Shown: positions 47,235 through 57,091, counted from the first letter of the stretch. The stretch is 64,000 nt of DNA from Kumtagia sp963820075 (GCA_963820075.1 CAWFYS010000012.1:310001-374000); one strand, 5' to 3'. Notes: generated from the letters alone by a model not told the origin. Program-made: numbers and translations.

Positions 47235-48122
47235 GCCGGCCAGGCGGGGAAGCGACTTGAGCAAGGTCTCGCGCGCCGACGCCAGATGCACCTGACAGGC
47301 GGCCTGGACACGCCGGCGGTCGCGCGATCTGAGCGCATCGGCATAAGCGAGGTGTTCGGCGATGGCCGCCGCATTGCGTTCGCGCTCGCCCGTCTTGTTC
47401 CACTGGTAGTGGTAGTGAAAGATCATCGCGATCACGTCGTAGAAATCGATGATGAAACGGTTGCGCGACGCGTTGTGGATCAGTCGATGGAAGCGTTCGT
47501 CAAGCTCGGAGAACTCGCCGAAACGGGTGGCGATCGAAGCGGCCAGCGCGTGATGCTCGGCTTCGATGCGATGGAGGGCCGCCCAGGTTGGATGTCCATC
47601 GGCCAGCGCCGTGAAGGCGAATGCCGAGCGCAGTTCGAACATGTCGCGGATTTCGACGAGTTCGAGGGCGAAGTCTCGGGTGAAGCCTTTGAACATCCAG
47701 CGGCTCTTGGGATGCTTCTCGACCAGCCCGAAGCGGCTGAATCGGATGAGGAATTCGCGCACGCTGGTGATGCCGACGCCCAGGTCGCGCGCCAGTTCGG
47801 CCTCGGCAATCTGCGTGCCGGGTTCGACGCCTTGCGCAAGCAGCCGACGCATGAAGCCGCGCTCGACGATCTCGGCGGGCGAGTCCGTTTCCTCCGCCGG
47901 AAAAAAATCTGCCCCGCAGGGCTCGCGCAGCCTGAACTTCCTGCGCTTGTCCCAGGCGATCAGCCCCGATTCGTCAAGCTGCGTGAGAACGGCGCGGACG
48001 GTCGTGCGGCTCACCCCCAGCGTCAGGCCGAGTTCCGGCTCTGAGGGCAGGTCTTCGCAGGTCTCGAGAAGATGCAGGCAACGGTTGTATGTTTGCTTGA
48101 AAACGATGCTGGTCTTGGACAT
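47232..48122 (-). CDS. GntR family regulator (FCD domain)
   Basis: 296 residues. The N-terminal winged helix has LPSEPELGLTLGVSRTTVRAVL and the C-terminal all-helical FCD domain has RDMFELRSAFAFTALADGHP, LDERFHRLIHNASRNRFI and EHLAYADALRSRDRRRVQAACQ, with the His residues expected for metal/ligand binding. It is longer than usual because of an insert near residues 70-100. It is divergent from the altronate dehydratase-type gene, which it probably represses. Confidence 0.9.
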   Translation of the reverse strand: MSKTSIVFKQTYNRCLHLLETCEDLPSEPELGLTLGVSRTTVRAVLTQLDESGLIAWDKRRKFRLREPCGADFFPAEETDSPAEIVERGFMRRLLAQGVEPGTQIAEAELARDLGVGITSVREFLIRFSRFGLVEKHPKSRWMFKGFTRDFALELVEIRDMFELRSAFAFTALADGHPTWAALHRIEAEHHALAASIATRFGEFSELDERFHRLIHNASRNRFIIDFYDVIAMIFHYHYQWNKTGERERNAAAIAEHLAYADALRSRDRRRVQAACQVHLASARETLLKSLPRLAG

Positions 48123-48333
48123 CCGGTCCGCCCGCTTCGCCCCGGTGCCGCGACCGGAACGCCAAAAAACGATTGACGCAAATATGTTTTTTTAAGATAA
48201 AAGACAATAATCTCATGCCTGCCGGAGTCAACCGCGTTTGGCGTGCGGATTTGTTTTGATTTGCCGCCGACGCCCGCCTTCAGATAACGTCGGTCATCCT
48301 CAGCCGTATTTCGATCAGCCAGGGGAATCCGCC

Positions 48334-49839
48334 GTGACCGTCTCAAGAAGCATTGTCCTGTCCGACGCCGACAATGTCGCTGTCGCCAACGGCCGCATCG
48401 AGGCTGGCGAGGCGCTGCCCGGCGGCGCCACGGTGCTCGTTGCCATCGATCCTGGGCACAAGGTGGCAATTCGCCCGATCCACGCCGGAGAGGCGGTCGT
48501 CAAATACGCGCAGGCGATCGGCCGGGCGACGCAGGACATACCGGCGGGGGCGCATGTCCACTCCCACAATCTTGTCTTCGAGTCGGGCCGCATGCCCGTC
48601 GTCCCGCCCTCGGCGCCGGTCGAAGCGACCGAAACCGACAAGGCGCGCACCTTCATGGGCTACCGCCGCGCCGACGGACGCGCCGGCACGCGCAATTTCA
48701 TCGGTATCGTCGCCAGCGTGAACTGCTCCGCGACTGTTTGCCATGCCATTGCCGACCAGGCCAACAAGCGCCTGCTGCCGCTTTATCCCGGAATCGACGG
48801 CTTCGTGCCGATCGTCCACGGCCAGGGATGCGGCATGAGCGCCACCGGTGACGGCATGATGGTGCTTCACCGTACGCTGGCAGGCTATGCCAGGCACCCC
48901 AATTTCGGCGGCGTGCTGATGGTCGGCCTCGGCTGCGAGGTCAACCAGCTCACGCTCTACGGGCAAAAGGGGGTCGCCGCCGGCAAGCGCCATTTCAATA
49001 TCCAGGATGCGGGAGGGTCGCGCAAATCGGTCGAAAAGGCGATGGGCGTGCTTGCCGAGATCGCGCACGAGGTCGGCAACCTGAAGCGCGAGCCGATTCC
49101 GGTCTCCGAGATTGTCGTCGGCCTGCAATGCGGCGGCTCGGATGGCATGTCCGGCATCACCGCCAATCCGGCGCTAGGTGCGGCCGTCGATATTCTGGCC
49201 GGCGTCGGAGGCGTGGGCATTCTGTCGGAAACCACGGAAATCTACGGCGCCGAGCATCTGCTCGCCTATCGCGCGGCGACGCCGGAGATCGCCGCCAAGC
49301 TCGGCGGCTACATAAAGTGGTGGGAAGATCACACCGCCAAGCATGGCGCTTCGATCGACAACAACCCCTCGCCCGGCAACAAGCGTGGCGGGCTGACCAC
49401 GATCCTCGAGAAGTCGCTCGGCGCCGTCGCCAAGGGCGGCCAGACGCCGCTCAACGGCGTGTTCGGCTATGCCGAAAAGGTCGCCGGGCATGGATTGGTC
49501 TTCATGGACACGCCCGGTTACGACCCGGTCTCGGCAACCGGCCAGGTTGCGGGCGGCGCCAATGTCATTGTCTTCACCACGGGGCGCGGCTCCTGTTTCG
49601 GCAGCCATCCCACCCCGTCGATCAAGGTCGCCACCAACACGACCCTCTATAACGCGATGGAAGAGGATATGGACGTCAATTGCGGCGTGATCGCCTCGGG
49701 CGAGAAGACCATTCCGCAGATGGGCCGCGAGATCTTCGACCTGATCGTCGAAACCGCGTCCGGCCGGAAAACCAAGAGCGAAGAGTTCGGCTACGGCGAC
49801 AACGAGTTCGTTCCCTGGCATCTCGGCGCGACGCTCTAA
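48334..49839 (+). CDS. UxaA-family (altronate/galactarate) dehydratase
   Basis: Fe-S-dependent sugar-acid dehydratase, 501 residues. An N-terminal SAF domain (DADNVAVANGRIEAGEAL to about residue 90) is fused to the large catalytic domain with GRAGTRNFIGIVASVNCSATV, IVHGQGCGMSATGDG and VGLQCGGSDGMSGITANPALG. GTG start at 48334 after AGGGGAA; the 32 codons upstream are unlike the family. It acts on altronate, galactarate or a related acid; the sequence alone does not choose. Confidence 0.88.
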   Translation: MTVSRSIVLSDADNVAVANGRIEAGEALPGGATVLVAIDPGHKVAIRPIHAGEAVVKYAQAIGRATQDIPAGAHVHSHNLVFESGRMPVVPPSAPVEATETDKARTFMGYRRADGRAGTRNFIGIVASVNCSATVCHAIADQANKRLLPLYPGIDGFVPIVHGQGCGMSATGDGMMVLHRTLAGYARHPNFGGVLMVGLGCEVNQLTLYGQKGVAAGKRHFNIQDAGGSRKSVEKAMGVLAEIAHEVGNLKREPIPVSEIVVGLQCGGSDGMSGITANPALGAAVDILAGVGGVGILSETTEIYGAEHLLAYRAATPEIAAKLGGYIKWWEDHTAKHGASIDNNPSPGNKRGGLTTILEKSLGAVAKGGQTPLNGVFGYAEKVAGHGLVFMDTPGYDPVSATGQVAGGANVIVFTTGRGSCFGSHPTPSIKVATNTTLYNAMEEDMDVNCGVIASGEKTIPQMGREIFDLIVETASGRKTKSEEFGYGDNEFVPWHLGATL

Positions 49840-50281
49840 GACCTGTCGAGATTCAGGCCGGGACGAGCCGAAAATTGCGGTTTTCGAGAACCGGAGCGGA
49901 ATGCGCGTGCTGGTGCTTGGCCCCGAAGCGCAGAAAAGCGCCATTTGCAGACGGTCCGCCGAAACCTTGTCCGCAGCGTGGAGGTTTCGCTGCGCGCGGA
50001 GCGCAGCTAGGCGTGCGATCGTATCCGATATTTTTCGCAATGGAGCCGTACCGTGTTTTGACGCCCGGAATTGGGCGGCAGTGTGTCTAACGCACTCGCA
50101 ACAATATAGTTGCTGCACTGCACAATAGTAGGACGGAGGAAGCTGGCCGCCTCCGTTCGGAGGCGACCAGGATAGCGCGGCTATGCAGGTGGCTTCGCCT
50201 GCTTGGCTTTTTGTCTTACCGCTGATTTTCCGCCGGAATCGGTGCAACACCTTTCCGAAACCTGCTCAGCGGCTGTCTTAA
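49840..50281. other. Intergenic region with a diverged family A element (A6)
   Basis: No gene is supported. At 50181-50269 lies a shortened, diverged family A copy, beginning CTATGCAGGTGGCTTCGCC and ending CTTTCCGAAACCTGCTCAG. The rest (49850-50150) shows no motif. It separates the dehydratase gene from the convergent ferritin-like gene. Confidence 0.5.
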
Positions 50282-50779
50282 TCAGGCGGCTTTTGCCATC
50301 TCGTTGGCGGATGCGTCCGCCAGGCCGGTGAGGGCCTTGTCCGTCCTGGACTCCTCGGCCAGCGTCTGGTCGAACAGCTTGGCCGCGTCGCTCATGCCGA
50401 GAACTTCGGCCCAGCGCTTCAGAGTGCCGTAGCGCGTGATCTCATAGTGCTCGACCGCCTGTGCCGCGGAGATGAGACCGGCGTCGATCGCCGGCGTGCC
50501 CTTGAAGCTCTCGATGATCTCCTCGCCCTCGGAGATGATGCCTTCAATCGCGTCGCAGGTCTTGCCCTGGGCGCGCTTGCCCATCAGCTCGAACACCTGC
50601 TGAAGGCGCTCGACGTGACCCTCGGTCTCGTCCTTGTGCTTTTCGAAAGCCGCCTTCAGCTCCGGTGAAGAAGCGGCCCGCGCCATTTTGGGAAGAGCCT
50701 TGAGGATCTTCCTTTCCGCGTAATAGATGTCCTTGAGCGTATCGTGGAACAGATCTTCCAGCATTTTCTGTTTTGCCAT
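50282..50779 (-). CDS. Ferritin-like domain protein (DUF892/YciF type)
   Basis: 165 residues, MAKQKMLEDLFHDTLKDIYYAE, then HKDETEGHVERLQQVFELMG and AQAVEHYEITRYGTLKRWAEVLG. The repeated Glu/His pairs in two helical hairpins fit a diiron four-helix bundle of the YciF family, associated with stress responses. AAGGAAA lies before the ATG at 50779. The family's exact activity is not established. Confidence 0.88.
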   Translation of the reverse strand: MAKQKMLEDLFHDTLKDIYYAERKILKALPKMARAASSPELKAAFEKHKDETEGHVERLQQVFELMGKRAQGKTCDAIEGIISEGEEIIESFKGTPAIDAGLISAAQAVEHYEITRYGTLKRWAEVLGMSDAAKLFDQTLAEESRTDKALTGLADASANEMAKAA

Positions 50780-50969
50780 GGGAGTTTCCTTTGTGCGCAT
50801 CTTCGGTGCGCTGCCGTTCACGGGGTCGTGAAACACACGGTCAAATGCATGCCGCGGCAAAAAGGTTCCGCTCGGGCTGAAGGAGACGGCGCTTCGGGAC
50901 TGACACCGCCAAGCGCCTTAATTGTTCCCGGCACGGAACGGGAGTGGTTCAGGACAGTTGGAATCAGTA

Positions 50970-51911
50970 ATGGAAACGCTTTCGCTGGCCATGTGGGCCG
51001 CCAATCTCCAAGTTCCGACCTTGAGCCTTCCGTCTTGGGTCGGCTGGATCGACGCAAGAATGGGCGAACTCCGGGATCAGGGCTGCCATATGTTTGTCCT
51101 TCCCGAATTTGCTTGCGGCCAATGGCTGAGTTTTGCTCCGCCGGATCTCGCCCTCACGGAGCAGGTGCCGTGGTTGGCGCAGCTTGCAACGCAGGCTTTT
51201 CCCTTGCTTGGCTCATTGGCGGCCAAGCATAAAATGGCGCTGCTGGCCGGCACGATGCCTTTCGCGGTAAAAGCGGAACACTACACCAATCGCGCCTATC
51301 TGTTCCTGCCCGATGGAACCTCGCACGCGCAAGACAAGCTCTGCCTCACACCGAGCGAGCAGAACCCGGAAGGGTGGATGCTTCAGCCGGGGTCGGAACT
51401 TCGCGTCATCGAGTGGCAGGGGATCCGCTTGATCATCGCTATCTGCCTCGACATCGAATTTACCGACCTTTGGCACAGGATCGGCACCGAGGATGTTGAT
51501 CTCGTGCTGGTTCCGGCCAAAACCGACAAGCTTTCGGGATACAGCCGCGTATTCGGCTGTGCGTACGCCCGCGCAATTGAACTCCAGGCGATTGTTTGCG
51601 CGGTTGGCGCGATCGGCAGTCCGCTTGGCCATCCGGCTTACGATACCGTGATGGGAGGCGCTTCCGTGTTCGCGCCTCCCGATGAAACGATCAATATCAC
51701 AGGGGTTCTCGCGACGCTGGAGCCCAAAGTCGCGGCAAGTGCGGCAAGCCCGTTCCTGTTTGTTCCGGATATTCCAATTCAAGCAGTTCGCAACATTCGT
51801 CACGGCGCCGCCGAGGCTGAGATCTGGCCGAGTTCGTGGAGCGCGGATCATGTTCAAATCATCCAAGGCTCCAAGCCGGCGCGCCGCCCTCGGCCACGCA
51901 GGAAGCACTGA
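50970..51911 (+). CDS. Carbon-nitrogen hydrolase (nitrilase superfamily)
   Basis: 313 residues, METLSLAMWAANLQVPTLSL. The Glu-Lys-Cys triad is visible in FVLPEFACGQW, QDKLCLTPSEQNPEGW and LIIAICLDIEFTD, in the right order for an amidase or nitrilase. The C-terminal 20 residues are Arg/Lys-rich. The upstream 16 codons are not needed. The substrate is unknown and no neighbour indicates a pathway. Confidence 0.82.
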   Translation: METLSLAMWAANLQVPTLSLPSWVGWIDARMGELRDQGCHMFVLPEFACGQWLSFAPPDLALTEQVPWLAQLATQAFPLLGSLAAKHKMALLAGTMPFAVKAEHYTNRAYLFLPDGTSHAQDKLCLTPSEQNPEGWMLQPGSELRVIEWQGIRLIIAICLDIEFTDLWHRIGTEDVDLVLVPAKTDKLSGYSRVFGCAYARAIELQAIVCAVGAIGSPLGHPAYDTVMGGASVFAPPDETINITGVLATLEPKVAASAASPFLFVPDIPIQAVRNIRHGAAEAEIWPSSWSADHVQIIQGSKPARRPRPRRKH

Positions 51912-52122
51912 GCCTGGCTATCGCTCCAGACGCACCCGTCGTGCCGCTTCACGAGCCGTTGCCGGACCGACGCCGGGGACTCGCGAAGCGTGACCGCCGA
52001 GTGCGGGTCGAACATATCAGGAGCCGGGTTCCCACCCGGGCCCGGCGACAACTTCGACGTCACGTGAGTTCGCACCTGTCCGCCGCCGGCGGGGCGATCC
52101 GGCTTTGAGCCGAAGGCCAAAG

Positions 52123-52142
52123 CCACCGCCTTGCGGCGGTGG
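52123..52142 (-). terminator. Hairpin after pckA
   Basis: Perfect CCACCGCC / GGCGGTGG stem with a 4-nt loop, 12 bp beyond the pckA stop codon. On the minus strand CTTTGGCC follows, a weak T tract, so termination is likely but not certain. Confidence 0.55.
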
Positions 52143-52154
52143 AACATTCACCTA

Positions 52155-53765
52155 TTACTCGGCGGCTTCCCGAAATCGCGGCGCCGCGCCTGCGACATGG
52201 GCGTCGACATGCTTCTCGAACTTCTCGAAATTATCGATGAACATGCCGACAATGCGCCTGGCCTGCCGGTCATAGGCCGCCTTGTCGGTCCAGGTCTCGC
52301 GGGGGTCCAGGATCCTGTCGTCGATGCCGGGAACGGCGACCGGCACGGCGAAGCCGAAATTGGGGTCGGTGCGGAAATCTGCCTTATTAAGGCTCCCGTC
52401 GAGAGCCGCCGCAAGCAGCGCGCGCGTCGCCTTGATCGGCATGCGCGTTCCGGTGCCGAAGGCGCCGCCGGTCCAGCCGGTATTCACCAGCCAGCAGTCG
52501 ACGTCATGCTCGGCGATCAGAGCACGCAGCAGGTTGCCGTATTCCGACGGGTGGCGCGGCATGAACGGCGCCCCGAAGCACGTCGAGAACGTCGCCTCCG
52601 GCTCCTTCACGCCCTTTTCCGTGCCGGCAACCTTCGCAGTGTAGCCGGACAGGAAATGATACATGGCCTGCGCCGGTGTCAGCCTGGCGATCGGCGGCAT
52701 GACGCCGAAGGCGTCCGCGGTCAGCATGACGATGTTCTTCGGGTGGCCGGCGCGTCCCGTTTTGCTGGCGTTCGGAATGAAGTCGAGCGGATAGGCGCAG
52801 CGCGTGTTTTCCGTCAGCGATCCATCGTTGAAATCCGGGACGCGGCGCTCGTCGAGCACGACATTCTCCAGCACCGTGCCGAAGCGCTTCGTGGTGGCGA
52901 AGATTTCCGGCTCCGCCTCGGCCGACAGCCGAATCGTCTTGGCATAGCAGCCGCCCTCGAAGTTGAATATGCCGTCCGGTCCCCAGCCATGCTCGTCGTC
53001 GCCGATCAGCGTGCGCGAGGGGGCGGCCGACAGCGTCGTCTTGCCGGTGCCGGACAGGCCGAAGAACACGGCGGCGTCGCCGGCGGGCCCGACATTGGCG
53101 GAGCAGTGCATGGGCATGACGGTGCGGGCGGGAAGCAGATAGTTCAGCGCCGTGAACACCGACTTCTTCATCTCCCCGGCATAGGACGTGCCGCCGATCA
53201 GCACGATCATGCGGGCAAAATCGACAGCGATCACCGTTTCGGTCCGCGTGCCGTGGCGTACCGGATCGGCGCGGAAGGACGGCAGGTCGATGATGGTCAT
53301 TTCCGGAACGAAGCCGGCGAGCGCCTCGGCGTCGGGCCGGATGAGGAGGTTGCGGATGAAAAGCGAATGCCAGGCGAATTCCGTGACGACACGCGTCGGC
53401 AGCTTCTGGCTTTCGTCGGCGCCGCCGACGAGGTCCTGAACAAACAGATCCTTGTCCGCCGCATGGGCGCGGAAGTCGGCCAGCAGGGTCTCGAAATGCG
53501 CCGGAGCCATGGGCGCGTTGTTGTCCCACCACACATGAGGCGCCGTCGATGCGTCGCGCACGATGAACTTGTCCTTGGGCGAGCGGCCGGTGTGCTGGCC
53601 CGTATAGGCCACAAGCGCCCCGTCGGCCGACAGCCGAGCCTCGCCGCGCCGGATGGCCTCTTCATAGAGGGCCGCGGCCTCGAGATTGTAATGCACGGTG
53701 CCTGACGTCTTCACGCCAATTTCGTCGATCCCGCGCCGCGGGTTACGCATGCCGATTTCGCCCAT
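52155..53765 (-). CDS. pckA: Phosphoenolpyruvate carboxykinase (ATP)
   Basis: Gluconeogenic decarboxylation and phosphorylation of oxaloacetate. 536 residues, the usual rhizobial length, from MGEIGMRNPRRGIDEIG. Kinase-1a loop FFGLSGTGKTTLSA near residue 235, substrate loop AYTGQHTGRSPKDKF, metal/ATP segment DDEHGWGPDGIFNFEGGCYAK and FSTCFGAPFMPRHP. It is divergent from chvI. The 30-bp nested palindrome at 53888-53917 is a likely regulatory site. Confidence 0.95.
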   Translation of the reverse strand: MGEIGMRNPRRGIDEIGVKTSGTVHYNLEAAALYEEAIRRGEARLSADGALVAYTGQHTGRSPKDKFIVRDASTAPHVWWDNNAPMAPAHFETLLADFRAHAADKDLFVQDLVGGADESQKLPTRVVTEFAWHSLFIRNLLIRPDAEALAGFVPEMTIIDLPSFRADPVRHGTRTETVIAVDFARMIVLIGGTSYAGEMKKSVFTALNYLLPARTVMPMHCSANVGPAGDAAVFFGLSGTGKTTLSAAPSRTLIGDDEHGWGPDGIFNFEGGCYAKTIRLSAEAEPEIFATTKRFGTVLENVVLDERRVPDFNDGSLTENTRCAYPLDFIPNASKTGRAGHPKNIVMLTADAFGVMPPIARLTPAQAMYHFLSGYTAKVAGTEKGVKEPEATFSTCFGAPFMPRHPSEYGNLLRALIAEHDVDCWLVNTGWTGGAFGTGTRMPIKATRALLAAALDGSLNKADFRTDPNFGFAVPVAVPGIDDRILDPRETWTDKAAYDRQARRIVGMFIDNFEKFEKHVDAHVAGAAPRFREAAE

Positions 53766-53887
53766 TTTGCCCCCAGTTGCGGATTTGCGCCTCACCCGGC
53801 ATCGGCCGGGCTTGAGGTTGCCGTCTCATGTGCAGTGAACCAGGGATGTCGAAATCAGAAAAATCCAAATATATCAAACTATTAATC

Positions 53888-53917
53888 GATTTAAAGATTT
53901 TGAAAATCGTTTAAATC
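53888..53917. promoter_or_regulatory. Nested palindrome upstream of pckA
   Basis: Arms GATTTAAA/TTTAAATC enclose inner arms GATTTT/AAAATC within an AT-rich stretch 123 bp upstream of pckA and 214 bp upstream of chvI. A second TCGTTTA copy follows. The site is suited to a dimer of dimers; the regulator is not identified. Confidence 0.5.
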
Positions 53918-54130
53918 GTTTATATGGCCTTGCAAGGCATCGCGTCCGCCCAATCTGAAAGTACAGCGCTCGCTGAGATGCCGCGGCGTCAGCGCGTCAT
54001 TCAATGGGTTGCTTCTGACCCACCGTCGTGACATGGACGAAGGTAATGCCACATTTTGTACTCAATTTGTCCGCCAATAGCCTCTTCTTCATGCAGGAAG
54101 GGACATCGGGTCATGAGGGAGCCGCTTGAA

Positions 54131-54832
54131 ATGGCAACGATCGCCCTTGTTGATGATGACCGCAATATCCTGACCTCGGTCTCGATCGCCCTGGAATCGG
54201 AAGGCTATCGAGTGGAGACCTATACGGACGGCGCTTCGGCGCTGGAAGGCTTTGCCGCGCGTCCGCCGAATCTCGCGATCCTCGACATAAAGATGCCGCG
54301 CATGGACGGCATGGAACTGTTGCGCCGGCTGCGCCAGAAGACGGATCTGCCGGTGATATTCCTGACCTCCAAGGACGACGAGATCGACGAACTCTTCGGC
54401 CTCAAGATGGGCGCCGACGACTTCATCAGGAAGCCGTTCTCGCAGCGCCTGCTGGTCGAGCGGGTGCGCGCCGTGCTGAGACGGGCAAGCGCGCGCGAAG
54501 CGGCCGCCAAGGCGCCGAGCCAGCAGTCCAAGTCTCTGGAGCGCGGCCAGCTCGTCATGGACCAGGAGCGCCATACCTGTACCTGGAGGGGCGAGCCGGT
54601 CACGCTGACGGTGACAGAATTCCTGATCCTGCACTCGCTCGCCCAGCGGCCCGGCGTCGTCAAGAGCCGTGACGCGCTGATGGATTCCGCCTATGATGAG
54701 CAGGTTTACGTCGACGATCGGACGATCGACAGCCACATCAAGAGGCTCCGCAAGAAGTTCAAGGCCGTCGACGACGACTTCGAGATGATCGAGACTCTCT
54801 ATGGCGTGGGCTATCGCTTCCGCGAGGCCTGA
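54131..54832 (+). CDS. chvI: Response regulator ChvI
   Basis: OmpR-type regulator of 233 residues. The receiver domain has DDD at 8-10, phospho-acceptor D52 in LAILDIKMPRMDG, and the Lys in IRKPFSQRLLVERV. The winged-helix output domain ends DDRTIDSHIKRLRKKFKAVDDDFEMIETLYGVGYRF. It pairs with ChvG encoded 23 bp downstream. In rhizobia this system controls envelope, acid and host-associated responses. The start at 54131 (MATIALVDDDRN) fits the family; ATG at 54113 is possible. Confidence 0.94.
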   Translation: MATIALVDDDRNILTSVSIALESEGYRVETYTDGASALEGFAARPPNLAILDIKMPRMDGMELLRRLRQKTDLPVIFLTSKDDEIDELFGLKMGADDFIRKPFSQRLLVERVRAVLRRASAREAAAKAPSQQSKSLERGQLVMDQERHTCTWRGEPVTLTVTEFLILHSLAQRPGVVKSRDALMDSAYDEQVYVDDRTIDSHIKRLRKKFKAVDDDFEMIETLYGVGYRFREA

Positions 54833-54854
54833 TGCCGGCGGGGACCGGAGTTGA

Positions 54855-56639
54855 ATGACGATTGATCTGCAGCTAGGCAAACCGGCGACCGACGCGAAGC
54901 GGCCGCGGGGGTGGCTGGCGGGTTCGCTCGCCGTCGTCACCGTGCCGTTTCGGCGCTTCCTCGGCCATCACGTTTTTTCGAGCCTTACCAGGCGAATCCT
55001 GTTCCTCAATCTTGCCGGCCTTGCCGTGCTGGTTGCCGGCATTCTCTACCTGAACACGTTTCGCGACGGCCTGATCGACGCGCGTGTCGAGAGCCTGATG
55101 ACGCAGGGCGAGATCATAGCGGGCGCCATCGCGTCCTCCGCCACGGTGGAGACCGACGCGATCAGCATCGATCCCGAGAAACTGCTGGAATTGCAGGCCG
55201 GCGAGAGCATCGGGCCCGGCACGGACCAGCTCGACAATCTGGATTTCCCGATCAATCCCGAAAGGGTGGCGCCGCTCCTGAAGCGGCTCATTTCGCCGAC
55301 CCGCACACGCGCCCGCATATACGACCGCGACGCCAATCTGCTGCTCGATTCCCGGCATCTTTATTCGCGCGGCCAGATTCTGCGCTACGACCTGCCGCCG
55401 GTCGACGAGGAAGAGCCGAGCCTCATCGACAAGGCCGAGAAATTCGTCTTCGACCTGTTTCGCGGCACCAATCTTCCCATCTACCGCGAGCAGCCCGGCG
55501 GCACCGGCGCTGCCTTTCCCGAGGTGATGAATGCGCTCACCGGCAGTCCGTCGACAGTGGTGCGGGTCAGCGAGAACGGCGAGGAGATCGTTTCCGTCGC
55601 GGTGCCGATCCAGCGCTTCCGCGCAGTGCTCGGCGTGCTGATGCTGTCCACCGAGGGCGGCGACATCGACAAGATCGTGGCTGCCGAGCGCAAGGCCATC
55701 CTGCGCGTCTTCGGCGTCGCCGCGCTGGTCATGGCGATCCTGTCGATGCTGCTCGCCTCGACCATCGCCAATCCCTTGCGCCGGCTTTCGGCGGCGGCGG
55801 TGCGGGTGCGGCGCGGCGTGAAGAGCCGCGAGGAGATACCGGATTTCTCCGACCGGCAGGACGAGATCGGCAATCTTTCGGTCGCCGTGCGCGGCATGAC
55901 CAACGCGCTCTATGCGCGCATCGAGGCGATCGAGAGCTTTGCCGCCGATGTGGCGCATGAGTTGAAGAATCCGCTGACTTCGCTGCGCAGCGCCGTCGAG
56001 ACCTTGCCGATCGCCAGAAACGAAGCCTCGCGCGGCCGGCTGTTGGAGATCATCCAGCACGATGTGCGCCGTCTCGACCGGCTGATCACCGACATTTCCG
56101 ACGCCTCGCGCCTCGATGCCGAGCTTGCCCGTGACGACGCCACCCGGATCGACCTGAAGGAGCTGGTCTCCGATCTGGTCGGTTTGGCGCAGCAGGCGGG
56201 GCGGCAGAAGCGGAAGGTCGCCATCGAGTTCAAGGCGGCCAGGTTGCCGCAGGGCGTCAAGGGCTATTTCGTCATCGGCCACGACCTGCGCATCGGCCAG
56301 GTCATCACCAACCTGGTCGAAAATGCCCGCTCCTTCGTTCCCGACGACCACGGTCACATTTTGGTCAGCCTGGCGCGGGCCGGAAAGTTCAACATCATAA
56401 CGGTCGAGGACAACGGGCCCGGCATCCGTCCCGACGCGATCGACCGGATCTTCGAGCGCTTCTACACGGATCGGCCCTCCGGCGAGGCGTTCGGCCAGAA
56501 TTCCGGACTGGGACTGTCGATCAGCCGCCAGATCGCCGAGGCGCATGGCGGCCGCATCACTGCCGAGAACATTCCCGGCACCAAGCCGGGTGACGTCCGG
56601 GGCGCGCGCTTCGTCATGACCCTGCCGGCCGAAGACTGA
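54855..56639 (+). CDS. chvG: Sensor histidine kinase ChvG
   Basis: Inner-membrane kinase, 594 residues. Two membrane spans (ILFLNLAGLAVLVAGILYL near residue 52 and GVAALVMAILSMLLASTIA near residue 285) flank a periplasmic sensor domain of about 200 residues. Then HAMP, the H-box with H368 (DVAHELKNPLTSLRSAVE), N-box NLVENARSF and G boxes DNGPGIRPDAID and GLGLSIS. In the same operon as chvI and followed 2 bp later by hprK. Confidence 0.94.
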   Translation: MTIDLQLGKPATDAKRPRGWLAGSLAVVTVPFRRFLGHHVFSSLTRRILFLNLAGLAVLVAGILYLNTFRDGLIDARVESLMTQGEIIAGAIASSATVETDAISIDPEKLLELQAGESIGPGTDQLDNLDFPINPERVAPLLKRLISPTRTRARIYDRDANLLLDSRHLYSRGQILRYDLPPVDEEEPSLIDKAEKFVFDLFRGTNLPIYREQPGGTGAAFPEVMNALTGSPSTVVRVSENGEEIVSVAVPIQRFRAVLGVLMLSTEGGDIDKIVAAERKAILRVFGVAALVMAILSMLLASTIANPLRRLSAAAVRVRRGVKSREEIPDFSDRQDEIGNLSVAVRGMTNALYARIEAIESFAADVAHELKNPLTSLRSAVETLPIARNEASRGRLLEIIQHDVRRLDRLITDISDASRLDAELARDDATRIDLKELVSDLVGLAQQAGRQKRKVAIEFKAARLPQGVKGYFVIGHDLRIGQVITNLVENARSFVPDDHGHILVSLARAGKFNIITVEDNGPGIRPDAIDRIFERFYTDRPSGEAFGQNSGLGLSISRQIAEAHGGRITAENIPGTKPGDVRGARFVMTLPAED

Positions 56640-56641
56640 AC

Positions 56642-57091
56642 GTGGCGCTGACCTCCAACCTGCACGCGACGGCCATCGTCATCGGTGATCGGGGCATACT
56701 GATCCGCGGCCCGTCGGGATCCGGCAAGACGACGCTGGCGCTCTCCCTGATCGCCGCGTTTGCCGGCATGGGCCGTTTCGCTTGCCTGGTCGCCGACGAC
56801 CAGGTCCTGCTTTCGCGGCGGGAAGGACGGCTGCTTTGTGCCGCGCCGCCGTCGATCGAGGGGCTGGTGGAGGTGCGCGGCGCCACGCCCCGGCCATTGC
56901 GCCACGAGCCGTCCGCCATCATCGATCTGCTTGTAATCCTTACGCAGGAGCACGCCGCGCCGCGCTTTTCGGAAGAACGCTGGGAGGAAATCGGCGGCTG
57001 CCGCCTGGCGGTTCTGGTTCTGGCGCAGCGCAACGCCGAGGGTGCGTTCGCGGCCGTCGCTGCCCGGCTGTCGCTGCCTCCCTTCGATTGA
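56642..57091 (+). CDS. hprK: HPr kinase/phosphorylase, short alphaproteobacterial form
   Basis: 149 residues with the P-loop G23-PSGSGKTT-T31 and the catalytic Asp-containing VADDQVLLSRREGRL. It lacks the N-terminal domain of the Firmicutes enzyme, as is usual in rhizobia. It phosphorylates HPr on Ser, linking PTS state to carbon metabolism. It starts with GTG 2 bp after chvG and precedes EIIA and HPr genes. Confidence 0.92.
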   Translation: MALTSNLHATAIVIGDRGILIRGPSGSGKTTLALSLIAAFAGMGRFACLVADDQVLLSRREGRLLCAAPPSIEGLVEVRGATPRPLRHEPSAIIDLLVILTQEHAAPRFSEERWEEIGGCRLAVLVLAQRNAEGAFAAVAARLSLPPFD

